DNA of 64,000 nt from Halorussus salinisoli. Lineage in GTDB: Archaea > Halobacteriota > Halobacteria > Halobacteriales > Haladaptataceae. This document shows, piece after piece, positions 45,409 to 55,800 of this stretch (its first letter is position 1; every line of letters starts with the position of its first letter). The stretch spans positions 310,001 to 374,000 of the forward strand of contig SZNP01000004.1 in the NCBI GenBank assembly GCA_005239435.1, in the 5' to 3' direction. The position numbers and the translations under genes are program-made. The notes below the pieces were generated by a model, which saw nothing but the letters and a program-made list of their open reading frames with translations, was not told the DNA's origin and made no database searches.

Positions 45409-46809
45409 ATGGAACGTTGGTCGTCCCGCTTCGGCTTCGTCCTCGCCGCCACCGGCGCGGCCGTCGGCATCGGGAACATCTGGCGGTTCCCGTCGGTCGT
45501 CGGTCGGAACGGCGGCGGTGCGTACCTGCTCCCGTTCCTCGTCGCAGTGTTCGTCTTCGCGGTCCCGCTGATGATCCTCGAGATCGGTAGCGGACGTCGG
45601 GCGCGCGCCGACGTCGTCTCCGCGTTTCGAGGAGTCCGACCGGACCTCCGGAGTCTCGGATGGTTCGTCGTGGCGGTCGTCCTTCTGGTCCTCAGCTACT
45701 ATCTCGTGATCACGGGCTGGATACTGGCGTTTCTCGTCTCGGCCGTAACTGGCACTACGATCTCGTTGGAGGGCTTTACCGGAACGTACGCGCCGCTCGT
45801 CTCCTTCGTCGTCTCGCTCGTCGTCGGCGGCGGCGTCCTCTCGTTCGGGGTGCGCGAAGGAATCGAACGACTGACGAGCGTTCTCATGCCGTTCGTGTTC
45901 GTCATTCTCGTCGGGATGGCGGCGTTCTCGATGACGCTATCGGGGTTTCCAGACGGAATCGCGTTCTTCTTGACGCCGGACTTGTCCGTACTGGCTGATC
46001 CGCTTCTCTGGAGTGCGGCGTTCGGTCAGGCGTTCTTTTCACTCTCGGCAGGCATGGGAATCCTCCTGACGTACGGAAGCTACGTCAGCGAAGAGATGGA
46101 CGTGCCCCGGGCGGCGTTGACCATCGCGGTCGCGGACGTCTTTGTCGCCGTTCTCGCCGGCGTCGTGATCTTTCCGATCGTGTTCACGTTCGACCTCGAA
46201 CCGTCGCTCGGGACCGAGCTAGCGTTCTCGACTCTCCCCGCGGCGTTCTCGCTCCTCCCGGCCGGACGGATCGTCGCCGTTGCATTTTTTGGACTCCTGT
46301 TCGCCGCCGCCATCACGTCCGCCGTGTCCATGATGGAGGTCGGCGTTGCCAGCGTCCGCGGTGCGACACGGTTTTCGCGGCGGCAGGCGACCGTTCTGGT
46401 GGCCGCGCTGGTCTTCCTGCTCGGGCTTCCGTCCGCGCTGAGCTACACGCCGTTTCGGCTCCGCGTGTTCGGCTCGCCCTTCCTCGACGTGCTGGACGAG
46501 TCGGTCGGAACCCTCGGTCTCCCGGTGACCGCCCTCGTCGTTTCGATCACCTTCGGGCATCTCGCGAAGGACGGCTTCGAGCGACCATCACGCGTCGAAC
46601 GATCGACATCGCTTTCGGTCAAGTATCTTCTTCCGCCGGTTCTCGTAACGGTCATCGCGTCACAGCTACTGGTCGGGTTCGACGTTCCCGGCTGGCACGT
46701 TCTCCCCGGACGTGTGCGAGACCGGTCGCTCGGCTCTGTCGTGGTGGTCGTGTTCGTCGCCGTCTTCGGATACGCCGTCGCACGGTTTCGGCGAGTGTCG
46801 TCGAGGTGA
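45409..46809 (+). CDS. Sodium-dependent transporter, NSS/SNF family
   Basis: The 466-residue membrane protein begins MERWSSRFGFVLAATGAAVG, GIGNIWRFPSVVGRNGGGAY, the helix-1 signature of NSS transporters (Na+ and substrate site), and has about 11 helices. Helix 6 is SAAFGQAFFSLSAGMGILLT and helix 8 is FAAAITSAVSMMEVGVASV. NSS proteins carry amino acids or related solutes with Na+. It faces a small membrane protein gene in convergent orientation. Confidence 0.93.
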   Translation: MERWSSRFGFVLAATGAAVGIGNIWRFPSVVGRNGGGAYLLPFLVAVFVFAVPLMILEIGSGRRARADVVSAFRGVRPDLRSLGWFVVAVVLLVLSYYLVITGWILAFLVSAVTGTTISLEGFTGTYAPLVSFVVSLVVGGGVLSFGVREGIERLTSVLMPFVFVILVGMAAFSMTLSGFPDGIAFFLTPDLSVLADPLLWSAAFGQAFFSLSAGMGILLTYGSYVSEEMDVPRAALTIAVADVFVAVLAGVVIFPIVFTFDLEPSLGTELAFSTLPAAFSLLPAGRIVAVAFFGLLFAAAITSAVSMMEVGVASVRGATRFSRRQATVLVAALVFLLGLPSALSYTPFRLRVFGSPFLDVLDESVGTLGLPVTALVVSITFGHLAKDGFERPSRVERSTSLSVKYLLPPVLVTVIASQLLVGFDVPGWHVLPGRVRDRSLGSVVVVVFVAVFGYAVARFRRVSSR

Positions 46810-46834
46810 CGACCGACCCGTCCGCTTCGAGGAG

Positions 46835-47200
46835 TTATTCGGCGCCGGCGGCTTCCGCTCGGACGAACAGATACGTCGTAAGAAGGATGAAACTGCCCCC
46901 GACGACCCCGGTCAGGACGCCGAGGCCAACGTACTGCATCCCGCCGAGGAGCCAGAGCACCCCGAGAAAGCCCGCGAAGAGTGAACCTAGCAGGTACAGA
47001 ATCGGACGGAAGTACGGCGTGAAGTGTACTCCGACTCCTGCGAGGAAAACCGCGCCGACGAGCAAGAACTGGATGGACGTGGGACTGCCGGGCCTTTCGA
47101 CGAAGAGACCAATCAAAAAGTGGATCGCTGCGAGAGCGAACGCGAGATATATCGTCGCGTCGTGGAGCAGTCCGTTTCGCTCGACCTCGTTGGATGTCAT
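46835..47200 (-). CDS. Four-helix haloarchaeal membrane protein (DUF7475-like)
   Basis: The 121-residue protein starts MTSNEVERNGLLHDATIYLA and has four helices, near AFALAAIHFLIGLFVERPG, IQFLLVGAVFLAGVGVHFTP, LYLLGSLFAGFLGVLWLLGG and VLTGVVGGSFILLTTYLFVR. The family occurs widely in haloarchaea without known function. The ATG at 47200 is preferred over one eight codons upstream. It is convergent with the NSS transporter (25 bp between stops). Confidence 0.7.
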   Translation of the reverse strand: MTSNEVERNGLLHDATIYLAFALAAIHFLIGLFVERPGSPTSIQFLLVGAVFLAGVGVHFTPYFRPILYLLGSLFAGFLGVLWLLGGMQYVGLGVLTGVVGGSFILLTTYLFVRAEAAGAE

Positions 47201-47291
47201 TGGCTGTGAGTTCCGTAGGTCCAATACGCGACCAACTTCCGAAAGGTTACTGGACAGATGCGGGCAAAGTGGGGTAGCTGAACGGAGGACG

Positions 47292-47297
47292 TTTTAG
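47292..47297 (+). promoter_or_regulatory. TATA-like box upstream of the DUF211 gene
   Basis: TTTTAG lies 25-30 nt before the ATG at 47322, consistent with a leaderless archaeal promoter for the DUF211-membrane protein pair. Confidence 0.35.
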
Positions 47298-47321
47298 TGG
47301 AACCGCACCGCACGTACCAGC

Positions 47322-47612
47322 ATGGCTTCCGTCCGCCGACTCGTAATCGACGTGTTGAAACCCCACGAACCACCCCTCCTCGAGTTCACCGAGCGAGTGA
47401 GCGAGATCGACACCGTCGAAAGCGTCTCCGCGTCGCTCATCGAACTTGATCAGGAAGTTCAAAACATTAAAATCACGTTCGAAGGAAACGATATTGATTT
47501 CGATACAATTAGAGAGGTGGTCGAACAGCTCGGTGGGACCGTCCACTCGGTCGATCAGGTCGCCTGCGGGGAGTACGTCGTCGAGGAACGCCGAACCTTA
47601 CAGGACGACTGA
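47322..47612 (+). CDS. DUF211 protein
   Basis: The 96-residue protein reads MASVRRLVIDVLKPHEPPLL, VSEIDTVESVSASLIELDQE and GGTVHSVDQVACGEYVVEER, a ferredoxin-like fold of the DUF211 family. The family forms ring-like assemblies with bound Ca2+ and usually precedes a VIT-like membrane protein, as here (6 bp gap). Its role is probably regulatory or metal-binding. The middle of the gene is unusually AT-rich compared with flanking genes (aaaacattaaaatcacg). Confidence 0.88.
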   Translation: MASVRRLVIDVLKPHEPPLLEFTERVSEIDTVESVSASLIELDQEVQNIKITFEGNDIDFDTIREVVEQLGGTVHSVDQVACGEYVVEERRTLQDD

Positions 47613-47618
47613 AGACTC

Positions 47619-48200
47619 GTGAGTTCGATTCGCCAACTCCTGGACCGTCTTCTCGAAAAAGAGGACGTCCGCGCCATCTCCCGCCGGTACTTCGTCTCGA
47701 ACGGGTTCGACGGCACGCTGACGAGCATCGGAGTCATCGTTGGGGCGGTGCTCTCGGGCATTCCCGACGGTATCACGGTCATCAAGATCGGACTCGGTGC
47801 GGCCGTCGGCCTGGGAACGTCGGCCGTCTGGAGCGTCTGGGAGATCGAACGCGCGGAGACCCAAGCCGCGATTCGACGCATCGAACGGGCGATGTTGACG
47901 GACCTCGACGATACCCGCGTGCAACGGGAACAGCAGGGTGCTCGCGTCGTCCACGCGACGGCGAGCGGGATGGGCCCGCTCATCGGCGTCCTCGTTCCGC
48001 TCGCACCGTTCGCATTCGAAGGGTCGGTTCTTACCATGGCGGAAGCTGGCGTGGTCGGGGTCGCTCTCGGCGTCGGTATCTTGGCCGTCTTCGGGGCGTA
48101 CATGGGGTCGATCTCAGGACAGCGATGGTACGTATCGGCGGTCCGGATGGCCCTCGCCGGCCTCGTCGTCGCGGTCATCAATCTCTTCCTCCCCGGGTGA
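47619..48200 (+). CDS. VIT1-like membrane protein (TIGR00267 type)
   Basis: The 193-residue protein has the VIT1-related signature RRYFVSNGFDGTLTSIGVIV, a helix with GLGAAVGLGTSAVWSVWEIE, and C-terminal helices (MAEAGVVGVALGVGILAVFG, QRWYVSAVRMALAGLVVAVI). It starts at a GTG 6 bp after the DUF211 gene, a pairing conserved in archaea. Probable metal-ion transport. It is convergent with the P-type ATPase gene. Confidence 0.87.
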   Translation: MSSIRQLLDRLLEKEDVRAISRRYFVSNGFDGTLTSIGVIVGAVLSGIPDGITVIKIGLGAAVGLGTSAVWSVWEIERAETQAAIRRIERAMLTDLDDTRVQREQQGARVVHATASGMGPLIGVLVPLAPFAFEGSVLTMAEAGVVGVALGVGILAVFGAYMGSISGQRWYVSAVRMALAGLVVAVINLFLPG

Positions 48201-48238
48201 GACGGTTGACCAGACCTACGACGCGTAATCGCGCGCCA

Positions 48239-50842
48239 TCAATCGACGTGTGCCTCAGGGACGTCCTCGGAGTCGGTCGCGCTAGGCGCCACGCGGCGCT
48301 CGCCCGTGCGACGCTTGATCAGCCAGCCGACGACCAGTAACGCTGGCGTACCGACGAGAAGCACGACTCCCAACAATCCCCAGTCGGCGACGCTGAGGGG
48401 GACGGTCCCGAAGTACTCGCTCAACGGAGTATACAGTACGGCTAGCTGGAGGAGTAGCGAAGCGACGACTGCGACGGCGAGCCACGCGTTCGTGAGCGTG
48501 GGCGTGTCCTTCGTCCACCGAACCACGTACAGCTTGACGAACTCGAAGAGGACGAATCCGGTGAATACCATCGTCATCGCGTACGGTGTGACCGCCGGGG
48601 CTCCTGCCAAGATGTAGAACGTCAGACCGAGCATCAACACCGTCGCCGTCAGGCCGGCACCACCGATGAAGCCGAGCATGTCGCTGTCGATGATTCCGGT
48701 GGTGCGGTCCCGCGGTTGGCGGTCCATCACGTCGCCCGTCGGGTCGGTCCCGAGCGCCAACGCGGGTAACCCGTCCGTGAGCAGGTTGATCCACAACAAC
48801 TGGACCGCTGGCAGGATGAGATATCCGAACAACGAGGCGACGAACACCACCGCTACCTCCGCGGCGTTCGCGCTGAGCAGGTAGGCGACGAACTTCCAGA
48901 CGTTGTCGAAGACGGTGCGTCCGCGCTCGATGGCAGTGCGGATCGACGCGTAGTTGTCGTCCAGCAGGACGATGTCGCTCGCCTGCTTGGCGACGTCCGT
49001 GCCTCGAACGCCCATGGCGATGCCGACGTCGGCGTTCTTCAGCGCCGGCGCGTCGTTGACCCCGTCGCCGGTCATCGCGACCGAGTGACCGTTCGCCTGA
49101 AGCGCCTTGAGGATTCGGACCTTGTGGGTCGGTTCCGCCCGCGCGTACACGTCGACCTCCTCGACCCGTTCTCGGAGAGCGGCGTCGTCGAGTGCTTCGA
49201 TCTCCTGACCGGAGAGGACCGAGGATTCGACCCCGACCTGCGTGGCGATGGCGCGAGCCGTCACGGGATTGTCGCCGGTGATCACCTTCACGTCGATGCC
49301 AGCCCGCTTCGTGTCGGCGATCGCGTCGCGCACTTCCTCGCGGGGCGGGTCGAGGAGCCCCTGGAGGCCGACGAAAACGAGATTCTCTTCTTGCCCGCCG
49401 TCGGTCGTCCGCTCCTTGTACGCGAATCCGAGCACCCGGAGCGCGTCCTCGGCGAACGCGTCGATCTGCTGCTCGATTCTCGTTCTCGTCCGGGCGTCCA
49501 GTTCGACGGGCCCCTCGGACGTGAGTATCCGTGTCGAGCGGTCGAGGACTACGCCGGGTGCGCCCTTGACGTAGACGACGTCGTCGTGAACTGTCGCCAT
49601 CCGCTTGCGTTCCGAAGAGAACGGTACCTCGTCGCGTCGAGGGTAATCCTGACGGAGTGCCTCGACGTCGAACCCTCGTTCTTCGGCGGCCGCGACGAGC
49701 GCTCGCTCGGTCGGGTCGCCCTCGTCGGCCGTGGCATCGTTGCAGACAGCGCCGATCTCGAACAGGAGGTCGAGACGGTCCTCCGACCCGTTCTCGTCGA
49801 CGGTAAACACCTCGTCGTGTACCCACGCGGCACGCACGCGCATCTCGCCCTCGGTCAGCGTTCCGGTCTTGTCCGTACAGACGACGTTGACCGCGCCGAG
49901 CGCCTCGACGGCCGGGAGGGTGCGGACGAGCGCGTTCTCTCCGGCCATCCGGCGGACGCCGAGCGCCAGCGTCAGCGTGACGACTGCGGGTAGCCCTTCG
50001 GGAACGGCCGCCACCGCGAGCGAAACGGCGGTCAATCCGGCCTGAACCATTCCTCGTCCCTCGAATACGAGTAAGGGAACGATGAGCGCCGAGAGCGCCA
50101 CGACCCCGAATCCCAGTCGACGACCCAATCGGTCGAGGTCGCGCTGGAGCGGGGTGCGCGGATCTTCGGCGCCGATCAGCTCCGTGGCGATAGCGCCGAC
50201 TTCGGTGTCCATGCCCGTGGCGACGACGACAACGACAGCACTGCCACGGCTCACGCTCGTCCCCCTGTAAACCATGTTCTCGCGCTCGGCGAGTGGCGTC
50301 TCCGCGTCCACCTGCCCCGTGGTCTTCTCGACGGGAACGCTTTCGCCGGTCAGTGCGGCTTCGTCCACCTCGAGGTTCCGCTCCTCGACGAGTCGGCCGT
50401 CGGCGGGGACGACGTCGCCCTGCTCCAGCAGAACGACGTCGCCAGGGACGAGATTGGTCGCCTCGACCTCTCGTTCGGTTCCGTCCCGACGGACGGTGAC
50501 GGTCGGAGTAGACAACTCGCGGAGTGCTTCGAGGCTCTGCTCGGCCCGGTACTCCTGGATGAATCCGAAGACGCCGTTCGCCAGTAGGATGATGCCGATG
50601 AGCACCGCGTCGACGACGTGCCCGATGGCGAACGACAACGCGGCCGCCACGAGCAACACCCAGATGAGCGCGCTCGAGAACTGTGCGAGGAATATCCTCA
50701 CGGGCCCGCGCTGCTGGTCGCTTTCGATCTCGTTCGGACCGACCTGCTCGCGTCTTTCGGTGGCCGCCTCGGTTGACAGGCCGGTAGCGGTCGCGTCGAG
50801 TTCCTCGTAGATTTCTTCCAGTGAAGGGCTGTGCCAATCCAT
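48239..50842 (-). CDS. Cation-transporting P-type ATPase (P2 type)
   Basis: The 867-residue pump has the cation-ATPase N-terminal domain ([20 protein letters not shown]), actuator loop [12 protein letters not shown], helix 4 [16 protein letters not shown], phosphorylation motif [16 protein letters not shown], nucleotide-binding [20 protein letters not shown], hinge [18 protein letters not shown] and helix 6 [17 protein letters not shown]. Ten membrane helices are expected. PEGLP and N..D suit Ca2+, Mn2+ or Na+/K+ transport, as in mycobacterial CtpF. It is the intact counterpart of the split gene at 17746-20460. The start ATG is unambiguous. Confidence 0.94.
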   Translation of the reverse strand: MDWHSPSLEEIYEELDATATGLSTEAATERREQVGPNEIESDQQRGPVRIFLAQFSSALIWVLLVAAALSFAIGHVVDAVLIGIILLANGVFGFIQEYRAEQSLEALRELSTPTVTVRRDGTEREVEATNLVPGDVVLLEQGDVVPADGRLVEERNLEVDEAALTGESVPVEKTTGQVDAETPLAERENMVYRGTSVSRGSAVVVVVATGMDTEVGAIATELIGAEDPRTPLQRDLDRLGRRLGFGVVALSALIVPLLVFEGRGMVQAGLTAVSLAVAAVPEGLPAVVTLTLALGVRRMAGENALVRTLPAVEALGAVNVVCTDKTGTLTEGEMRVRAAWVHDEVFTVDENGSEDRLDLLFEIGAVCNDATADEGDPTERALVAAAEERGFDVEALRQDYPRRDEVPFSSERKRMATVHDDVVYVKGAPGVVLDRSTRILTSEGPVELDARTRTRIEQQIDAFAEDALRVLGFAYKERTTDGGQEENLVFVGLQGLLDPPREEVRDAIADTKRAGIDVKVITGDNPVTARAIATQVGVESSVLSGQEIEALDDAALRERVEEVDVYARAEPTHKVRILKALQANGHSVAMTGDGVNDAPALKNADVGIAMGVRGTDVAKQASDIVLLDDNYASIRTAIERGRTVFDNVWKFVAYLLSANAAEVAVVFVASLFGYLILPAVQLLWINLLTDGLPALALGTDPTGDVMDRQPRDRTTGIIDSDMLGFIGGAGLTATVLMLGLTFYILAGAPAVTPYAMTMVFTGFVLFEFVKLYVVRWTKDTPTLTNAWLAVAVVASLLLQLAVLYTPLSEYFGTVPLSVADWGLLGVVLLVGTPALLVVGWLIKRRTGERRVAPSATDSEDVPEAHVD

Positions 50843-51063
50843 CAGTTGGTAGTGCAGGATTCGTCGTTCTGATTTACCAGGGTGCTCGTTCGTGTCAACC
50901 GAGTCTTCGGTAATAGCGGAATCTCGGTCATTGCTTCCGTACTATCGCCACCATTACAGGGGTTTCCCCGACGGTCGTTCCCAGTCGCTGAACTGGTGCT
51001 CGGAATGGCCACTGGTCGTGGGGACCCCGTTCACCTTTTCGACGCGTAGAGTCCTCGGTACGC

Positions 51064-51492
51064 TCACTGCTCGTCGGTCGTCCGGACCGTCAGGACCGGG
51101 ACGTCGGACAGTCGAACGACCTTCTCGGTGACGCTCCCGAGGAGGTACCGTTCGACGCTGGTCCGACCGTGCGTGCCCATGACGACGAGGTCGACGTCGC
51201 GCACGTCGGCGTAATCGAGGATTTCCCTATGCGGCGGTCCCCTACGGACCTCGGTCTCGACCGGGACGCAGCGTTCGTCTCCCTGCGCAGCGATAGCGGC
51301 GGTCGCTCGTTTGCCTTCGTCCTCCAGCGCGTTAATGATTCGCTCTCCGCTGTACTCCGCCGTGTAGACCGGTTCGACCACGTACAGCGCGTGGACGGTA
51401 GCGCCGTAGGTCTCGGCCAGTTCGAGTCCGCGTTCGATAGCCAGTTCCGCACTGTCGCTCCCGTCAGTCGGGACGAGGACGTTCTCGTACAT
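51064..51492 (-). CDS. Single-domain universal stress protein
   Basis: The 142-residue protein reads MYENVLVPTDGSDSAELAIE, VEPVYTAEYSGERIINALED and MGTHGRTSVERYLLGSVTEK, ending VPVLTVRTTDEQ. It has the ATP-binding glycine pattern and is closer to the two-domain USPs than to the one at 35343. It lies between the P-type ATPase and halocyanin genes on the same strand with gaps of about 220 and 170 bp, probably with its own promoter. Confidence 0.92.
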   Translation of the reverse strand: MYENVLVPTDGSDSAELAIERGLELAETYGATVHALYVVEPVYTAEYSGERIINALEDEGKRATAAIAAQGDERCVPVETEVRRGPPHREILDYADVRDVDLVVMGTHGRTSVERYLLGSVTEKVVRLSDVPVLTVRTTDEQ

Positions 51493-51660
51493 CGTCGTTC
51501 ACGTAATCGTTGGTTCCACAGCGATTTCAATCGGGACCGTCCTTCCTATCGGCCGAGAATCGCTGCCTCGTCTCACTCGACGGGGGTAAAACGGCGAAAG
51601 ACGTCGAGTGTATCAACCACGCTCAGTCGGTACCGTCGTAACCGGCCGCGGCCTTTTCTC

Positions 51661-52245
51661 CTATTCTAAGCCGTAGTCGCCACCGTACTTCAGGAAGAAG
51701 TACGCGAGACCGACGATAGCCACCATAGTAGCGACGGTGGCGATGCCGACCACCCGCGCGCTTTCTGGAATGCCGGGAACGATACCGCCGTCTCCCTGTC
51801 CGTCGCCACCAGCGTCCGCCGAGACCGTGAGTTCGGCGACCATCCCTGCCTGTTCGTGCGGAATGCAGAAGTATCCGTACGTGCCTTCGACCTCGAAGGT
51901 GTGTTCGTAGGTTTCACCCCCGGCGACCTCGCCCTCTGGATACGCTTGTCGGGCCGCGTCCTCGCTGTCGAATCCCCCGGACGCGAAGTACTCCGCGTCG
52001 TCCGGAATCTCGTCCTCGTAGGCGGTCACGGAGTGTCCGACGCTCCCCACGTTCTCCCAGACGACGGTCGTTCCCGGCGCGACGGTGGTCTCGTCGGGAT
52101 CGAACACGAGACTGTCCGTCATGTCTATCGTCACCTGCTCCTGTGCGCTCGCATTAGCCGACGAGACCACCGTCGCGCCGGTCACACCGCCCGCGATTCT
52201 CAGAAACCCCCGTCGCGAAACTGTCGCCGAGTTGTCTCCCCTCAT
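51661..52245 (-). CDS. Halocyanin-like blue copper protein with membrane anchor
   Basis: The 194-residue protein has a Tat signal, MRGDNSATVSRRGFLRIAGG, then a cupredoxin domain (VTIDMTDSLVFDPDETTVAP, TTVVWENVGSVGHSVTAY, YGYFCIPHEQAGM) with the His of VGHS and the Cys-His-Met loop as type-1 Cu ligands. It ends in a C-terminal helix (VVGIATVATMVAIVGLAYFF). So it is an extracytoplasmic, membrane-tethered electron carrier. A TTTTTGAA box lies about 25 nt before the start. It is the intact partner of 8821-9404, and the likely partner of the multicopper oxidase or a respiratory chain. Confidence 0.92.
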   Translation of the reverse strand: MRGDNSATVSRRGFLRIAGGVTGATVVSSANASAQEQVTIDMTDSLVFDPDETTVAPGTTVVWENVGSVGHSVTAYEDEIPDDAEYFASGGFDSEDAARQAYPEGEVAGGETYEHTFEVEGTYGYFCIPHEQAGMVAELTVSADAGGDGQGDGGIVPGIPESARVVGIATVATMVAIVGLAYFFLKYGGDYGLE

Positions 52246-52877
52246 CCGGTCTTGGTTCGACGGAACTGTTCAAAAATCTTCGGCTGACCAGACTGGACGG
52301 CGTTCATGTCACCCCGGTACAGTAGTCGAATCTGGCGGGTGACCAGCGAGTGCAAGTGCAGTTCTCACGCGAAGGACGACGCCCGAGGCATCGCAGGTCG
52401 AACGATAATGGCGCTGTCGAATCGGAGATACGAAACTAAATAATTGCTGTATATCTATATACATCGGTGAAACGATTCTATAGAAATTTCATACATCGCA
52501 AAATCACTATTGACGGGCCTCGTCACTGCCGGACGCTTGTAGGTCTCGTTCCTTCCGTACGCTCCTCGTGTAATCTCGCGTCGTTTTGCCGCAGGGAATC
52601 ACTGCTTCTCGATCGTTCGCCGCTCTCGTTTCTACAGTGGAGCCAACAGTTGTGATAGAGACGCCAATAGACTTCTAAGACTCTTTTTCGACGGCTGCTT
52701 CAAGTCCGTGAGCCGCCTCGATAAGTGGCTGCGCCTAACAGAAGAGACAGTTTCGCAGTACCCGTCCACGCGTACGCGACGATGCATCCTCCGACGGCTC
52801 CGCCACGAAGTGACGAACCGCGACGCGCTGCGACGAGGAGGCGGCGTTTCGGTTCTCTATACGCGAGCGGTGGCGAG
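52246..52877. other. 630-bp gene-free stretch with AT-rich core
   Basis: No supported gene. 52430-52510 is distinctly AT-rich compared with the surrounding GC-rich genes. The stretch separates the halocyanin promoter from the 3' end of the formate dehydrogenase operon. Confidence 0.5.
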
Positions 52878-55800
52878 TTAGTCGTCGCCTGCCAAGGTGT
52901 TCGAGCCACCTTCAGCGAGCTCGGCGGGCGAGGTCGGTTCCTCGTCGGGGTCCGTTCCGAGCGGCCGAACCTGGACGTTCGTCACCTTGTACTGGGGTAT
53001 CTTGCTCGTCGGGTCGAACTCCTCTTTAGTCAGTTTATTGACCGCACCGTGGACGAAGTGCATCGGGACGAACAGCACGTCCGGTTCCGAGGTCTCCTCG
53101 ACGTTCGCCTTCACGACGATGTCGCCCTGCTCGGACTCGACGCGGACGTACTCGCCGTCCTCGATGCCGAGTCGCTCGGCCGCCTCCGGGTGAATCGTGA
53201 CGAAACTCTCCGGCACGTGTCGCATCGACGTTTCGACTCGGCGAGTCATCGACCCCGTGTGCCAGTGGTAGAGGACCCGTCCGGTGGTCAGCGTGAACGG
53301 ATAGGACTCTGTCCCGGCGGGCAGTCGGTCGTCGGGCAACTCCGACGGGACGAACCGCGCCAGTCCATCGTCGAAGTTGAACTCCTCGTCGTACAGGTAC
53401 GGCGTTCCGGGGTGGTCCTCGTCCCAGCACGGCCACTGGAGGCCGTCCTCTTTCTCCTCCAAGCGGTCGTACGTGACGCCGCCGTAGATGGGCGTCAGGT
53501 CGTTGATTTCGTCCATCACGTCCGCGGGACTCCCGTACTCCCAGTCGAATCCAAATCGCCCGGCGAGGTCCTGCAGGATGGCGGCGTCCGTCCGCGCCTC
53601 GTCCGGCGACTCGACGGCTGGCCGAACGAGTTGGACCCGACGTTCGGTGTTCGTGACGGTGCCGTACTTCTCGGCCATCGAGGCTGCGGGCAGGACGACG
53701 TCCGCGTGTTCGGCCGTCTCAGTCATGAACAGCTCTTGGACGACGAGGAAGTCGAGTGCCTCCAGCGCCCGGTCGGCGTGTTCGAGGTCCGGCTCGGACA
53801 CCGCAGGGTTCTCGCCGACGATGTACATCCCGTGTAAGTCGGTGTTGTCGGGCGTATACCCCTCGTCGGCGCTCGGGTCGTCGGTGCCGCGCGCTCGCTC
53901 GTCGGCGGACTCGTCGCCGCCGTACGCGTCGTCGCCGTCTCCCCCGGAGGTGGTCTTCTCGACGCCTGGAATCGCGCTGAACATCTCGGTGATGCGGAGA
54001 CCGACTTCGCCCGGCGGACGGACACCCCACGACTCCTCGAACTTGTCGAGCACATCGTCGTCCTCGACGGACTGGTAGCCCGGAAGGGTGTTCGGAATCG
54101 GCCCCATGTCACCGCCGCCGCCCTGTACGTTGTTCTGGCCGCGGAACGGCGACAGTCCGGAGCGCGGCTTGCCGAGGTGGCCACAGAGCAACGCAAGGTT
54201 GGCGATAGCGAGCGCGTTCCGCGTGCCGTGGGAGTGCTGGGTCAGCCCCATCGCCCAGCCGTAGACGCAGGTGTCCGCCGCCGCGATGGTCTCGGCCGCG
54301 CGCTTCAGTTCCGCGGGCGGCACGTCGGTCACTTCTGCGACTGCTTCGGGCGTGTACGGCTCGACCGTTTCTTTCAGCTCGTCGAAGTGCTTCGTGCGCT
54401 CTTCTATGAACGCCTCGTCGTGGAGGGATTCGTCGATGATGTGGCGCATCATCCCGTTGAGCCACGCGATGTCCGCGCCGGGCTTCGTCCGACTGTACTG
54501 GTCGGCGTGTTCCGCGATGGTCGTCTCGCGCGGGTCGAACACGAATAGGTCCGCCCCGTCGCGGACGTTCTGGACGATGCGGGTCGCCAGCACCGGGTGG
54601 CTCTCGGTCGTGTTCGACCCCGTGATGAGGTAGCAGTCGGTCTTCCCGATGTCCTCGTTGATGCGGTTGGTCATCGCGCCGTAACCGACGGTCTCTTTCA
54701 GCGCGGCGACGGTCGAGGAGTGACAGAGCCGCGTGCAGTTGTCCACGTGGGGCGTCCCCAACACCTGTCGGGCGAATTTCTGGGCGAGGAAGTTCTCCTC
54801 GTTGGTCCCCTTCGAGGTGGACGTGACCGCCAGCGAGTTCGCCCCGTGTTGGTCGCGGATTTCGGTCAGTCGCTCGGCGACCAAATCGAGCGCCTCGTCC
54901 CACGATGCCTCCCGGAACTCGCCGTCCTCTTTGATGAGCGGGGTCGTCAGTCGCTGGTCGGAGTCAACGAAGTCGTAGCCGAACTTCCCCTTCACGCAGG
55001 TCGAGAAGTCGTTCGCGGGCGTCTGCTCGGGGTCGGCCGGTCGGACGCCCAGCACCTCCTCGCCCTTCCCGTACAGGTCGAACCGACAGCCGACTCCGCA
55101 GTACGTGCAGGTCGTGTCCGCCACCGTGATGTCGCGCTTTCGCCCGGTGCTGACGACCTCCGCGGCGTCGAACAACTGTCCGACGGTGAGTGACTTCTCG
55201 GCGACGCTCTCGGCCGCGTGTTCGACGGTTTCGAGCGTCTCGCTGGCGGCCTGCTCGGAGACCTTGGACGCCTGCTCCTTCGCCCGCGCCATGAACCCGG
55301 CGACGCCGTCCTGATCGACCGCTGCTCGCGCCGACTCGCTCGCGCGATCGGCCTCGGCCGCGCCGCTCGCCGTCTCCGGAACGTCACGGTTCGGCTCCTC
55401 GGCCGTGTCGGCCGTTTCGACGGGCGTGGCTTCGCGGACTTCCCCGATGGAGTTCTTCTGGGTGAATCCGGGGAGCGGAATCGTCGTCGCGTCGGTGAGA
55501 CCATCTTCGACCAACGACCCCGTCGGACAGACGGTGACGCAGTGGCCACACGAGATGCAGGTCGACTCCGCCATCGTCTCGGCCTCGGGTTTCTGGAAGT
55601 CGATGTGGATGTCGTCGCCTTGTCCGGACATCCGGAGGACGCCCGCGTTCTGGACGTCGTTGCACGCCTCGACGCAGCGATTGCAGAGGATGCACTTGTT
55701 GCGGTCGATTTGGATGACTGACGAGTCGTCTATCGGCGCGTACTCGTCTCGCTCGTCGAACACCCCGTAGCGCGGTTCGTTCACGCCGTGTTCGATGGAT

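Noticed and set aside
48282..50837. 851-residue open frame on the same strand as the P-type ATPase
   Set aside because: It lies inside the ATPase gene one frame over, is extremely Arg-rich and has no family motifs. It is a shadow caused by high GC.
52725..53837. 370-residue plus-strand frame opposite formate dehydrogenase
   Set aside because: Shadow of the C-terminal barrel of fdhF; no recognisable domain.
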